From the NCBI GenBank assembly GCA_947628335.1, contig CANQZT010000106.1, forward strand, positions 1-5,398: 5,398 nt of DNA, in the 5' to 3' direction. How positions within the stretch are numbered: the stretch's first letter is position 1; every line of letters starts with the position of its first letter. This document shows positions 1 through 5,398 of the stretch, piece by piece. The stretch is from an uncultured Clostridia bacterium (lineage in GTDB: Bacteria; Bacillota_A; Clostridia; TANB77; CAG-508). A program made the position numbers and the translations under genes. The notes beneath the pieces were generated by a model that saw nothing but the letters and a program-made list of their open reading frames with translations, did no database searches and was not told where the DNA came from.

Positions 1-16
1 GTGACTTCGTATATTT

Positions 17-45
17 ATATTATCATTTTTCTTCCCTCTTGTCAA
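17..45 (-). promoter_or_regulatory. sigma-A promoter pointing out of the left edge
   Basis: On the minus strand a perfect -35 box TTGACA (40-45) is followed by a 17-base spacer and a -10 box TAATAT (17-22). The spacer ends in TGA, which gives an extended -10 TGn element (23-25). Transcription would begin near position 10 and run leftward into a gene that is not in the window. The promoter lies inside sequence that is open in frame upstream of the DUF1980-like gene. This supports reading 1-165 as a divergent intergenic region, not as coding sequence. The boxes are seen directly; activity is inferred. Confidence 0.65.
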
Positions 46-152
46 TACTTTTTTCTTGGAATTTTTTTCTTTTTTATTCTCAATTATGCATTAATTTTTT
101 TCATATTTTCTTTTATTCTTGCATATGTTCTATTAATAGCTATATTTGAGAA

Positions 153-159
153 AAGAGGA
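153..159 (+). promoter_or_regulatory. ribosome binding site that sets the DUF1980-like gene start
   Basis: AAGAGGA lies 6 bases before the ATG at 166, which is normal spacing. Another in-frame ATG at 160 directly abuts the motif and is too close to use it. The frame stays open to base 1 (GTG), but no comparable ribosome binding site was found there. That stretch is T-rich and contains a minus-strand promoter. I found no strong plus-strand promoter; TTGCAT (119-124) with TATATT (141-146), spacer 16, is only a weak candidate. Confidence 0.55.
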
Positions 160-165
160 ATGTAC

Positions 166-702
166 ATGTTTGTTTGGAATTTTAAATTATCTCCTAAATT
201 AATATTTAAAATTATTTTTATTTGTGTTTTTATTTGTGTTATTGTAATTACTGCTTTTTCACTTTACAATATATTCCATTATGACACTTCAAATGGCTGT
301 GAAAAAAATTCTGACATTGTTAATATTACAAGCGACAGCTATACAAATATTTTACAATCTGTCCATAATAATTTAGATGAATATATAGGTCAAACAATTC
401 ATTTTTCTGGATATGTTTATAGGGTATATGATTTTAGCGAAAATCAATTTGTTTTAGCCAGAAATATGATAATTAGCTCTGATAACCAATCTTTGGTCGT
501 AGGATTTTTATGCAATTATAAGAATGCAAGTAATTTCTCTGATAATACCTGGGTTGATATTACTGGAAAAATCACAAAAGGTAATTATCATGGTGATATA
601 CCCATTATTGAAATAACAGATATTAATGAATGTAGTAAACCTACAGATGAATATGTATATCCTCCTGATGACACATATATTCCAACTAGCTCATTATTCT
701 AA
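166..702 (+). CDS. membrane-anchored protein with DUF1980/YcgQ C-terminal-like domain
   Basis: Predicted 178-residue protein. A short cytoplasmic N-terminus (MFVWNFKLSPK) is followed by one hydrophobic helix at about residues 11-34, then a soluble part expected to face outward. Residues ~61-166 resemble the C-terminal domain of the YcgQ/TIGR03943 (DUF1980) family. Recognisable pieces are a YIG-x4-FSGYVYR segment (73-86), SENQFVLARNMI (91-102), VGFLCNYKNASNF (112-124), TWVDITGKI (128-136), and the closing YVYPP (163-167) that matches the family's VYP ending. Full-length family members have several membrane helices before this domain and are usually encoded beside a YraQ-type permease. Here only one helix remains, and no permease is visible. 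As I recall the family, a Cys pair follows the ARxxMI-like segment; here IISSDNQ occupies that place. The molecular function is unknown. The frame is open to base 1 and would add 55 hydrophobic residues, but I prefer the start at 166 for its ribosome binding site. The gene is alone on its strand and divergent to a gene beyond the left edge. Confidence 0.7.
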   Translation: MFVWNFKLSPKLIFKIIFICVFICVIVITAFSLYNIFHYDTSNGCEKNSDIVNITSDSYTNILQSVHNNLDEYIGQTIHFSGYVYRVYDFSENQFVLARNMIISSDNQSLVVGFLCNYKNASNFSDNTWVDITGKITKGNYHGDIPIIEITDINECSKPTDEYVYPPDDTYIPTSSLF

Positions 703-785
703 AAACAAAGTTTACTAGAACAAATCTCACTTCTTTTAGACTTTTTTTCTTCATCTTAAAGTTTGCTATCTAAATTAAAGGTCTC

Positions 786-844
786 AAAAAAGCGAGCATA
801 AGATTCTCTATCAAATGCAAATTTTAAGAAAATCTAAAGCTCGC
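786..844 (-). terminator. intrinsic terminator of the rubrerythrin gene, possibly bidirectional
   Basis: The arms GCGAGC (792-797) and GCTCGC (839-844) form a perfect 6-base-pair stem base. In minus-strand RNA the stem continues above a 3x3 internal loop with nine pairs, AGAUUUUCU (835-827) against AGAGAAUCU (809-801), including one U-G wobble. The 3' arm is followed at once by six U (791-786). This is a classic Rho-independent terminator 9 bases after the rubrerythrin stop codon. On the plus strand the same hairpin is followed by CATATTTTTT (to 854), so it may also stop transcripts arriving from the DUF1980-like gene. The loop is rather long (about 17 bases). Confidence 0.85.
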
Positions 845-852
845 CATATTTT

Positions 853-1404
853 TTAATTATTAAAGTATCTTTTCAATAATCCTTCAAAACCTTTTCCGTG
901 TCTTGCTTCATCTTTACACATTTCATGAACTGTATCATGAATTGCATCATATCCTAACTCTTTTGCTCGTGTTGCAATTTCTTTTTTACCTTTGCATGCT
1001 CCACATTCTGCTTCTGCCCTTAAAGTTAAATTTTTCTTTGTATCTGGATAAACAATTTCTCCTAATAACTCTGCAAATTTTGCTGCATGTTCTGCTTCTT
1101 CCCAAGCATAACGCTTAAATGCTTCTGCTACTTCTGGATATCCTTCTCTATCTGCTTGGCGACTCATTGCAAGGTACATTCCTACCTCTGTACATTCCCC
1201 TGTAAAATTATCTTTTAATCCTTTTACTATTTCTTCATCTAATCCTTGAGCTACACCTATTATATGTTCATCAGCATATTCTTTTTTTTCATTTTCTTCT
1301 TTCAACACAAATTTATCTTTTCCTGCACCACATTGTGGACATCTTTCAGGTGCTTCCTCTCCAAAGTGGATATATCCACATACTTTACATACATAAGCCT
1401 TCAT
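853..1404 (-). CDS. reverse rubrerythrin (rubredoxin-first rubrerythrin; NADH peroxidase component)
   Basis: A 183-residue cytoplasmic non-haem iron protein that reduces hydrogen peroxide with electrons delivered by NAD(P)H-dependent rubredoxin or flavoprotein partners. The N-terminal rubredoxin-like domain (1-35) binds one iron through C6-x2-C9 and C22-x2-C25 (YVCKVCGY and RCPQCGAG). A ferritin-like four-helix domain (about 45-183) follows, with diiron ligands in E103-x2-H106 (EEAEH) and E166-x2-H169 (DEARH). E70 (FTGE) and E131 or E133 are the probable remaining carboxylates. This domain order is the reverse of classical rubrerythrin and matches the clostridial 'reverse rubrerythrin' group, which is strongly induced by oxygen and peroxide in Clostridium acetobutylicum. 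An additional C134-x2-C137 pair (ECGACKG) lies next to the third-helix ligands. The ATG at 1402-1404 is preceded by AGGAGG (1413-1418) with an 8-base spacer. Length and motifs are complete. It has its own promoter and terminator, so it is probably a single-gene unit. The physiological electron donor cannot be read from the window. Confidence 0.95.
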   Translation of the reverse strand: MKAYVCKVCGYIHFGEEAPERCPQCGAGKDKFVLKEENEKKEYADEHIIGVAQGLDEEIVKGLKDNFTGECTEVGMYLAMSRQADREGYPEVAEAFKRYAWEEAEHAAKFAELLGEIVYPDTKKNLTLRAEAECGACKGKKEIATRAKELGYDAIHDTVHEMCKDEARHGKGFEGLLKRYFNN

Positions 1405-1439
1405 ATTTATTACCTCCTATTTTTTCTTTTAACAATTTG

Positions 1440-1469
1440 ATTTTAATATATATATATTAATTTTGTCAA
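1440..1469 (-). promoter_or_regulatory. sigma-A promoter of the rubrerythrin gene
   Basis: On the minus strand TTGACA (1464-1469, perfect -35) is followed by an 18-base AT-only spacer and TAAAAT (1440-1445, -10, five of six matches). Initiation would fall near 1433, leaving a leader of about 28 bases that holds AGGAGG at 1413-1418. The promoter occupies the 66-base gap after galE, and its -35 box begins 2 bases past the galE stop. It would let rubrerythrin be expressed apart from the upstream operon. No complete PerR-type palindrome is visible, so peroxide control is not shown by the sequence. Confidence 0.7.
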
Positions 1470-1470
1470 G

Positions 1471-2487
1471 TTATAATGCACTTTCATTTTGTGTTTTGAT
1501 ATAATTCCAAGAATCTTTGCACATATCTTCTATTTTCTTCGTCGCAACCCAACCTAATTCCTCTTTGGCTTTAGTAGAGTCTGCATAGCATACTGCAATA
1601 TCACCAGATCTACGAGGAGCAATTTTATAATTTACTTTTTTACCTGTACTTTTTTCAAAAGCATTAACTATTTCTAATACACTATATCCATTTCCTGTTC
1701 CTAAATTATATATGTACAATCCTCTTTCTTCTTTTTCTAATTTTTCTAATGCTTTTATATGACCTTTTGCAAGATCTACAACATGAATATAATCTCTTAC
1801 TCCTGTTCCATCTTTTGTAGGATAGTCATTTCCAAAAACCGATAACTCTGTTAATGTTCCAGCTGCAACTCGAACTATATATGGCATTAAATTATTTGGA
1901 ATTCCTTGTGGCTCTTCTCCTATTAATCCACTTTCATGTGCACCTACTGGATTAAAATATCTTAATATACAAATATCCCATGTACTATCCGAACTATATA
2001 TATCTTTTAATATTTGCTCTATAAATAATTTAGAAGTTCCATATGGATTTGTTGTTTCTCCCGTTTTGCATTCTTCTGTTATCGGTATTGTTTTAGGATC
2101 CCCATATACAGTGGCAGAAGAACTAAATATAAATTTCTTCACATTATATTTTCTCATAACATCTAACAAAACTAATGCTCCTGAAACATTATTATAATAG
2201 TATTCAATTGGTTTTTGCGTAGATTCTCCAACAGCTTTAAACCCTGCAAAGTTTATAACAGAATCAATATTGTTTTCTTCAAATACTTTTTCTAATTTGG
2301 TCCTATCTAAATAATTTATTTCATAAAACTTAAATTCTTTTCTAGTTATCTTTTTTATATTTTCTAATACATTCGGTTTACTATTAGAAAAATCATCTAT
2401 AACTACAACTTCCTTACCACAATTTAATAATTCCACTACAGTATGACTTCCAATATATCCTGCTCCACCTGTAACTAAAACAGCCAT
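1471..2487 (-). CDS. galE: UDP-glucose 4-epimerase (GalE)
   Basis: A complete 338-residue epimerase, the usual bacterial GalE length. It interconverts UDP-glucose and UDP-galactose in the cytoplasm with tightly bound NAD+, serving galactose use and supply of sugars for surface polysaccharides. It is an extended short-chain dehydrogenase/reductase. The Rossmann glycine motif GGAGYIGSH is at 7-15, and D31-D32 after the second strand binds the NAD ribose. NFAGFKAVGES is at 79-89, the catalytic SSSATVYG at 122-129 includes S124, and the YxxxK pair is Y149/K153 (NPYGTSK). These fall at the same numbers as in E. coli GalE. RYFNPVGAH (176-184) and PRRSGD (291-296) belong to the substrate domain. C300 (AVCYAD) sits where E. 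coli has the gate residue Tyr299 and human GALE has a Cys, so UDP-GlcNAc/UDP-GalNAc may also be substrates. The ATG at 2485-2487 has AGGAGG at 2495-2500, 7 bases upstream. It follows the transglycosylase gene by 34 bases and is probably cotranscribed with it. No other galactose gene is present. Confidence 0.96.
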   Translation of the reverse strand: MAVLVTGGAGYIGSHTVVELLNCGKEVVVIDDFSNSKPNVLENIKKITRKEFKFYEINYLDRTKLEKVFEENNIDSVINFAGFKAVGESTQKPIEYYYNNVSGALVLLDVMRKYNVKKFIFSSSATVYGDPKTIPITEECKTGETTNPYGTSKLFIEQILKDIYSSDSTWDICILRYFNPVGAHESGLIGEEPQGIPNNLMPYIVRVAAGTLTELSVFGNDYPTKDGTGVRDYIHVVDLAKGHIKALEKLEKEERGLYIYNLGTGNGYSVLEIVNAFEKSTGKKVNYKIAPRRSGDIAVCYADSTKAKEELGWVATKKIEDMCKDSWNYIKTQNESAL

Positions 2488-2521
2488 AAAAATACCTCCT
2501 CTTCCTATTATATTACAAACT

Positions 2522-3091
2522 CTAATTAATCAATTCTTGATATATTTTATAATCTCGTAAAATCTTTCTTACATAATTATTTGTTTCCTTAAATGGTATA
2601 TTTTCTATGTCGCTTCCATCTTCTTTTATAATTCCCTGATTTATCCATTTCTTTACATTTCCTTTTCCCGCATTATATGCAGTTAATGAAAGTAATTTAT
2701 TTCCGTTATATTCTTTCATTAAATTTGAAAAATATTTCGTTCCCAAATTTATATTCAACTCTGGATTATACAAAGATTCATTTTCTATGAAATCAATTTG
2801 TAACTCTCCTGCTATTTCTTCAGCAGTTGCATCCATTAATTGCATAAGGCCTATTGCGTTACTTTTTGATACTACATTGGGATTAAAATTACTTTCTGCT
2901 TTTATAATTGCAAATATTAAATTAGAATCCACATCATATTCTTCAGAATATTTATATACATATTCAGAATATGTTGCTGGATATATCTTCTTTAATATAA
3001 TATCTTGTATTTTAATCCCCTTAAATAATAGAACCAAAATACATACTGCTATTAGTAAAATAATTAATATTTTTATTAGTCTTTTCTTCAA
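2522..3091 (-). CDS. membrane-anchored lytic transglycosylase, SLT domain
   Basis: A 189-residue protein predicted to cleave the MurNAc-GlcNAc bond of peptidoglycan non-hydrolytically, forming 1,6-anhydro-MurNAc ends, in cell-wall remodelling. A basic start (KKRLIK) precedes an uncleaved-looking hydrophobic anchor at about 7-23, with no lipobox, so the enzyme should face outward tethered to the membrane. The soluble lytic transglycosylase domain (Slt70/MltC-like, lysozyme fold) covers about 45-185. The catalytic glutamate is E66 in IKAESNFNP (63-71). The supporting family motifs are AIGLMQLM (79-86), INLGTKYF (114-121), AYNAGKGNV (138-146) and the C-terminal ETNNYVRKI (169-177). All expected motifs are present. 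The start codon is TTG (3089-3091), preceded by AGGAG with a 9-base spacer. The gene lies 35 bases after polA. From memory, many Clostridium genomes carry polA, coaE and an SLT-type transglycosylase in a row; here coaE is missing between the two. Confidence 0.92.
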   Translation of the reverse strand: MKKRLIKILIILLIAVCILVLLFKGIKIQDIILKKIYPATYSEYVYKYSEEYDVDSNLIFAIIKAESNFNPNVVSKSNAIGLMQLMDATAEEIAGELQIDFIENESLYNPELNINLGTKYFSNLMKEYNGNKLLSLTAYNAGKGNVKKWINQGIIKEDGSDIENIPFKETNNYVRKILRDYKIYQELIN

Positions 3092-3095
3092 AACG

Positions 3096-3105
3096 CACCT
3101 CTCCT
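3096..3105 (-). promoter_or_regulatory. ribosome binding site supporting the TTG start of the transglycosylase
   Basis: In minus-strand reading AGGAGAGGTG occupies 3105-3096. AGGAG (3101-3105) leaves 9 bases to the TTG at 3089-3091, a normal distance. The overlapping GAGGTG would leave only 4. No in-frame ATG lies before the membrane anchor, so TTG is the only start that keeps the KKRLIK anchor leader. Confidence 0.7.
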
Positions 3106-3126
3106 ATATTATATCTTCATTTGTAT

Positions 3127-5058
3127 CTATTTGGCTTCATACCAATTATTTGCAACAGATAATTCTACTTTTAGTGGTATTTTTAATTCCATTGCATTTT
3201 CCATAGACTCTTTTAGTATTTTTTTTACCTTATCTTGTTCTTCAATTTTAGTTTCTATAATCAATTCATCGTGTATCTGCAAAATAATTTTTGATTGTAA
3301 TTTTTCTTCTTTTAATTTTTTATATACATTAATCATTGCAATTTTCATAATATCTGCTGCTGTTCCTTGTATTGGTGTATTCATAGCTGCTCTTGCTCCA
3401 AATTGTCTTACCATATAGTTCGATGAATTTAGCTCTGGTATATATCTTCTGCGTGAAAACAAAGTTTCAACATATCCTTTTTCCTTTGCATCTTCTACAA
3501 TGTTTTCCATGAAGTTTTTTATACCACTATATTTATCTAAATATTGTTCAATATAATTTTTGGCTTCTTTTTTAGATACCCCTATTTGTTCTGCAAGCCC
3601 AAAATCACTAATACCATATACAATTCCAAAGTTTACTGCTTTTGCTTTTGATCTTTCTGCACTAGTTACTTGTTCAATTGGAATATTAAATACCCTCGAT
3701 GCTGCTTGCTTATGAATATCCTCATCATTTCTAAATGCTTCTAGCATATTTTCGTCATTACTAATATGTGCAAGAACTCTTAATTCAATTTGCGAATAAT
3801 CTGCATCTAAATACACACTTCCATTTTCTGGTTTAAATGCTTTTCTAATTTTTTTACCCGCTTCTACTCTAGTTGGTATATTTTGTAAATTAGGTTCTGT
3901 ACTACTAATTCTGCCTGTTGCTGTAACAGTCTGATGGAAATATGAATGTATCCTATTATCTTTTTTATGGATATATGGAATAAGGCCTTCAACATATGTA
4001 GAATTCAGTTTCATTATTCCTCTATACTCTAATATTTTTTCTACAATAGGATGCTCATTTTTTATTTTTTCAAGTGTATCGACATCAGTTGTATATCCAT
4101 TTTTATTTTTTTTAGCATATGGTAACTTTAATTTTTCAAATAAGATTTCTCCTAATTGTTTTGGCGAATTAATATTAAATTCTTGTTCTGCTAATTTATA
4201 AATTTCCATAGTTAAAATCGATATTTGTTTTTTTAATTGTTCACCATATGAAACAAGTTCATTTTTATCAACATACATACCTGTATATTGCATATCAGCT
4301 AAAACTTGCACAAGAGGCATTTCTATGCTATTAAATAATTCTAAACTATTATTTTCTTGTAATTTATTAGTTAAGACTTCATATAGTTTATATATTATGT
4401 ATGCATACATAGAGTTATTATATTGCTCATATTGATTCTCTTTATTTTCGTCTATTTCTTCAAATAAAGTTATTTGCTGTTTTTCCTCTTGTACTCCATT
4501 TTCTGCAAGATATTCCTGTATATCTATATCTAAATATTGCATAGATAATCCTTCTAGTGTATATTTAGATGTTGTTGGACTTAATAAATATGCTGCAATT
4601 TTTGCGTCAAACAGAAATTTTCCATGTTCTATTCCTATTTGTTTAAGCAATATAGCATCTCTTGAAAGTTCATATCCTAAAATACATACTTCTTCATTTT
4701 CAAATATTTGCTTTAAATATAACTTTTTCTCTTCCTGACTTGTAAATTGAAAATAATATACCTTGTTTTCTTTTATATTAACTATGCTAATACCAATAAT
4801 TTCTTCTTTTATAATATAACTTTCTTCTTCACTTTTATTTGTTAAAAATGAGAAGTATAGTTTTTTTTCATTTATTACATCTTCAATTATTTTTTCAAAT
4901 TGACCTTTATCTCTAATGATTTCTATATCTACGTTATTTTTCGTATCTTTACTTTCATTTTTCTTACTTAATAGATTAAAACGTTCAATGTATCTGTTAA
5001 ATTTGTATTTTTTAAATAATTCAGCTACACTTTCTTTATCCCATTCTTCTACCTTCAT
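3127..5058 (-). CDS. polA: DNA polymerase I, large-fragment part (inactive 3'-5' exonuclease plus polymerase), downstream of a frameshift
   Basis: The 643 residues from the first ATG correspond to the Klenow-like part of DNA polymerase I, which fills gaps in excision repair and Okazaki-fragment maturation. Residues ~45-230 are the 3'-5' exonuclease fold. It is degenerate: YFSFLTNK (68-75) replaces the DTE motif, and the YxxxD motif is lost near 213-225, so no proofreading is expected, as in Bacillus and Thermus enzymes. The polymerase part is intact. TATGRISSTEPNLQNIP is at 379-395. Motif A is DADYSQIELR (418-427, metal ligand D420). Motif B is R469-x3-K473-x3-F477-x3-Y481, with Phe at the Taq/E. 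coli ddNTP-selectivity position. RRRYIPEL is at 536-543, and motif C is QIHDELI (594-600, D597/E598). The same frame is open upstream to about 5124 and encodes residues that belong to the normal protein (RINIDSPIEE), so ATG 5056-5058 is probably not the native start. Its upstream AGAAGAG is almost adjacent and a poor ribosome site. The stop is TAG at 3127-3129. The frame break is described in its own entry. Confidence 0.93.
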   Translation of the reverse strand: MKVEEWDKESVAELFKKYKFNRYIERFNLLSKKNESKDTKNNVDIEIIRDKGQFEKIIEDVINEKKLYFSFLTNKSEEESYIIKEEIIGISIVNIKENKVYYFQFTSQEEKKLYLKQIFENEEVCILGYELSRDAILLKQIGIEHGKFLFDAKIAAYLLSPTTSKYTLEGLSMQYLDIDIQEYLAENGVQEEKQQITLFEEIDENKENQYEQYNNSMYAYIIYKLYEVLTNKLQENNSLELFNSIEMPLVQVLADMQYTGMYVDKNELVSYGEQLKKQISILTMEIYKLAEQEFNINSPKQLGEILFEKLKLPYAKKNKNGYTTDVDTLEKIKNEHPIVEKILEYRGIMKLNSTYVEGLIPYIHKKDNRIHSYFHQTVTATGRISSTEPNLQNIPTRVEAGKKIRKAFKPENGSVYLDADYSQIELRVLAHISNDENMLEAFRNDEDIHKQAASRVFNIPIEQVTSAERSKAKAVNFGIVYGISDFGLAEQIGVSKKEAKNYIEQYLDKYSGIKNFMENIVEDAKEKGYVETLFSRRRYIPELNSSNYMVRQFGARAAMNTPIQGTAADIMKIAMINVYKKLKEEKLQSKIILQIHDELIIETKIEEQDKVKKILKESMENAMELKIPLKVELSVANNWYEAK

Positions 5059-5092
5059 CTCTTCTAAATTTTCTTCAATTGGTGAATCTATA

Positions 5093-5124
5093 TTAATTCT
5101 TCCGAAGTTCTCTCGAAAGGAAAG
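5093..5124 (-). other. polA: frameshift junction within polA
   Basis: Both polA frames are open together only between the TAG at 5125-5127 (downstream frame) and the TAA at 5093-5095 (upstream frame), so the break must lie in 5093-5124. The nuclease frame reads SREL then CTT CGG AAG AAT TAA. Skipping one base, most simply the C at 5104, gives CTT GGA AGA ATT AAT ATA, that is L-G-R-I-N-I-D-S-P-I. This restores the usual PolA linker and joins the two parts without loss. It is therefore an apparent one-base insertion (or a +1 translational shift). No long homopolymer sits at the exact point. A base-call error, a real mutation and recoding cannot be told apart from this sequence alone. Confidence 0.85.
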
Positions 5125-5398
5125 CTAATTCTTTGTTTTCTATTAGTTTCTCTCGTAATTTTCCTTTTATATTGTCCGTTCCTTCTTCTAACTTTTCATA
5201 TAACTTATCTATATCTTCATACTCTTTAATAAGATTTAACGCTGTTTTTTCTCCTACTCCTGGAACACCTGGAATATTGTCTGATGTATCTCCCATTAAA
5301 CCTTTTACCTGTATTAGTTGGTATGGCTCTACTCCATATTCTTCTAGTACTTTATTTCTATCATAATTATCAGTTTCTGTCTTTCCTTGCTTCGTTCT
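5093..5398 (-). CDS. polA: DNA polymerase I, 5'-3' exonuclease (FEN-like) part, partial at the right edge
   Basis: The frame is open from the window edge and yields 101 residues before TAA (5093-5095). It is the C-terminal half of the PolA 5'-nuclease domain, which removes RNA primers and displaced flaps. The helix-3-turn-helix DNA-binding region is clear: KGLMGDTSDNIPGVPGVGEK runs from about 5306 down to 5247. The two Asp of GDTSDN are second-metal-site ligands of the FEN family, and GVPGVGEKTA is the hairpin. It continues with LIENKELAFLSREL, which in intact PolA proteins leads directly into the linker before the 3'-5' exonuclease fold. Here the frame instead ends RKN-stop, and the expected continuation appears at once in the next frame. 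The N-terminal half of the nuclease, with the first metal site, lies beyond the right edge. Either this is the front of a frameshifted polA, or it yields a separate 5'-nuclease polypeptide. Confidence 0.9.
   Translation of the reverse strand, partial: RTKQGKTETDNYDRNKVLEEYGVEPYQLIQVKGLMGDTSDNIPGVPGVGEKTALNLIKEYEDIDKLYEKLEEGTDNIKGKLREKLIENKELAFLSRELRKN

Noticed and set aside
1..165. N-terminal extension of the DUF1980-like protein (55 hydrophobic residues from a GTG at base 1).
   Set aside because: The residues are what T-rich DNA encodes by chance, no ribosome binding site can be seen, and a strong minus-strand promoter occupies 17-45. The ATG at 166 has a proper ribosome binding site. A multi-helix N-terminus from upstream cannot be fully excluded.
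738..784. Inverted repeat AGAC-TTT / AAAG-GTCT plus a T-run as a separate terminator for the plus-strand gene.
   Set aside because: The stem is short, contains a bulge, has a very long loop, and the T-run sits inside it and not after it. The hairpin at 786-844 is a better terminator.
903..1440. Plus-strand open frames opposite rubrerythrin (903-1118 and 1246-1440).
   Set aside because: They are antisense shadows of a clear rubrerythrin gene, with low-complexity Leu/Phe/His-rich products and no ribosome binding site that I could find.
1471..1480. TTATAAT motif near the rubrerythrin promoter as a PerR operator.
   Set aside because: Only one half-site is present, without the second palindromic arm, and it overlaps the galE stop codon in very AT-rich sequence.
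2507..2533. Possible galE promoter on the minus strand: TTGATT (2528-2533) and TATAAT (2507-2512).
   Set aside because: The spacer is only 15 bases, and initiation would fall at about 2500, inside the AGGAGG ribosome binding site. Readthrough from upstream genes is simpler.
2787..5366. Plus-strand open frames opposite the transglycosylase and polA (2787-3206, 3131-3418, 4916-5128, 5133-5366).
   Set aside because: All lie antisense to well-supported genes and encode low-complexity Ser/Phe/Ile-rich sequence with no recognisable motif.

Overview
The window is strongly AT-rich bacterial DNA. Its gene content and ribosome binding sites (AGGAGG type, mostly 7-9 bases before the start) point to a low-GC Gram-positive anaerobe, most likely a Clostridia-like gut or sediment bacterium. 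The anaerobe assignment rests mainly on a reverse-type rubrerythrin (rubredoxin domain first), which is typical of strict anaerobes. TGG encodes Trp in the usual way and nothing suggests an altered genetic code.

Layout, left to right. At the left edge a near-consensus sigma-A promoter on the minus strand (17-45) fires out of the window toward an unseen gene. Divergent to it, on the plus strand, is a gene for a small membrane-anchored protein with a DUF1980/YcgQ C-terminal-like extracellular domain (166-702). A 150-base convergent intergenic region follows and contains an intrinsic terminator (786-844). All remaining genes are on the minus strand. Read in the direction of transcription, from the right edge, they are: polA (DNA polymerase I, cut by the right edge and carrying an apparent frameshift near 5104-5107), a TTG-started membrane-anchored lytic transglycosylase, galE (UDP-glucose 4-epimerase) and the reverse rubrerythrin gene. 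Gaps between polA, the transglycosylase and galE are about 35 bases with no convincing terminator or promoter, so these three probably form one transcript. Rubrerythrin has its own promoter in a 66-base gap and ends at the strong terminator.

The genes are mostly housekeeping: DNA repair and Okazaki-fragment processing (PolA), peptidoglycan turnover (transglycosylase), nucleotide-sugar supply for surface glycans (GalE) and peroxide defence (rubrerythrin). They do not look like one dedicated pathway, and I see no mobile element, CRISPR array, RNA gene or clearly new multi-gene system. The main anomaly is the polA reading-frame break exactly between the 5'-nuclease domain and the rest of the enzyme. 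It could be an assembly or base-call error, a real mutation, a split enzyme or, less likely, +1 recoding. Secondary points are a GalE with a small residue at the substrate-gate position and a DUF1980-like domain on an unusually short, single-helix scaffold.
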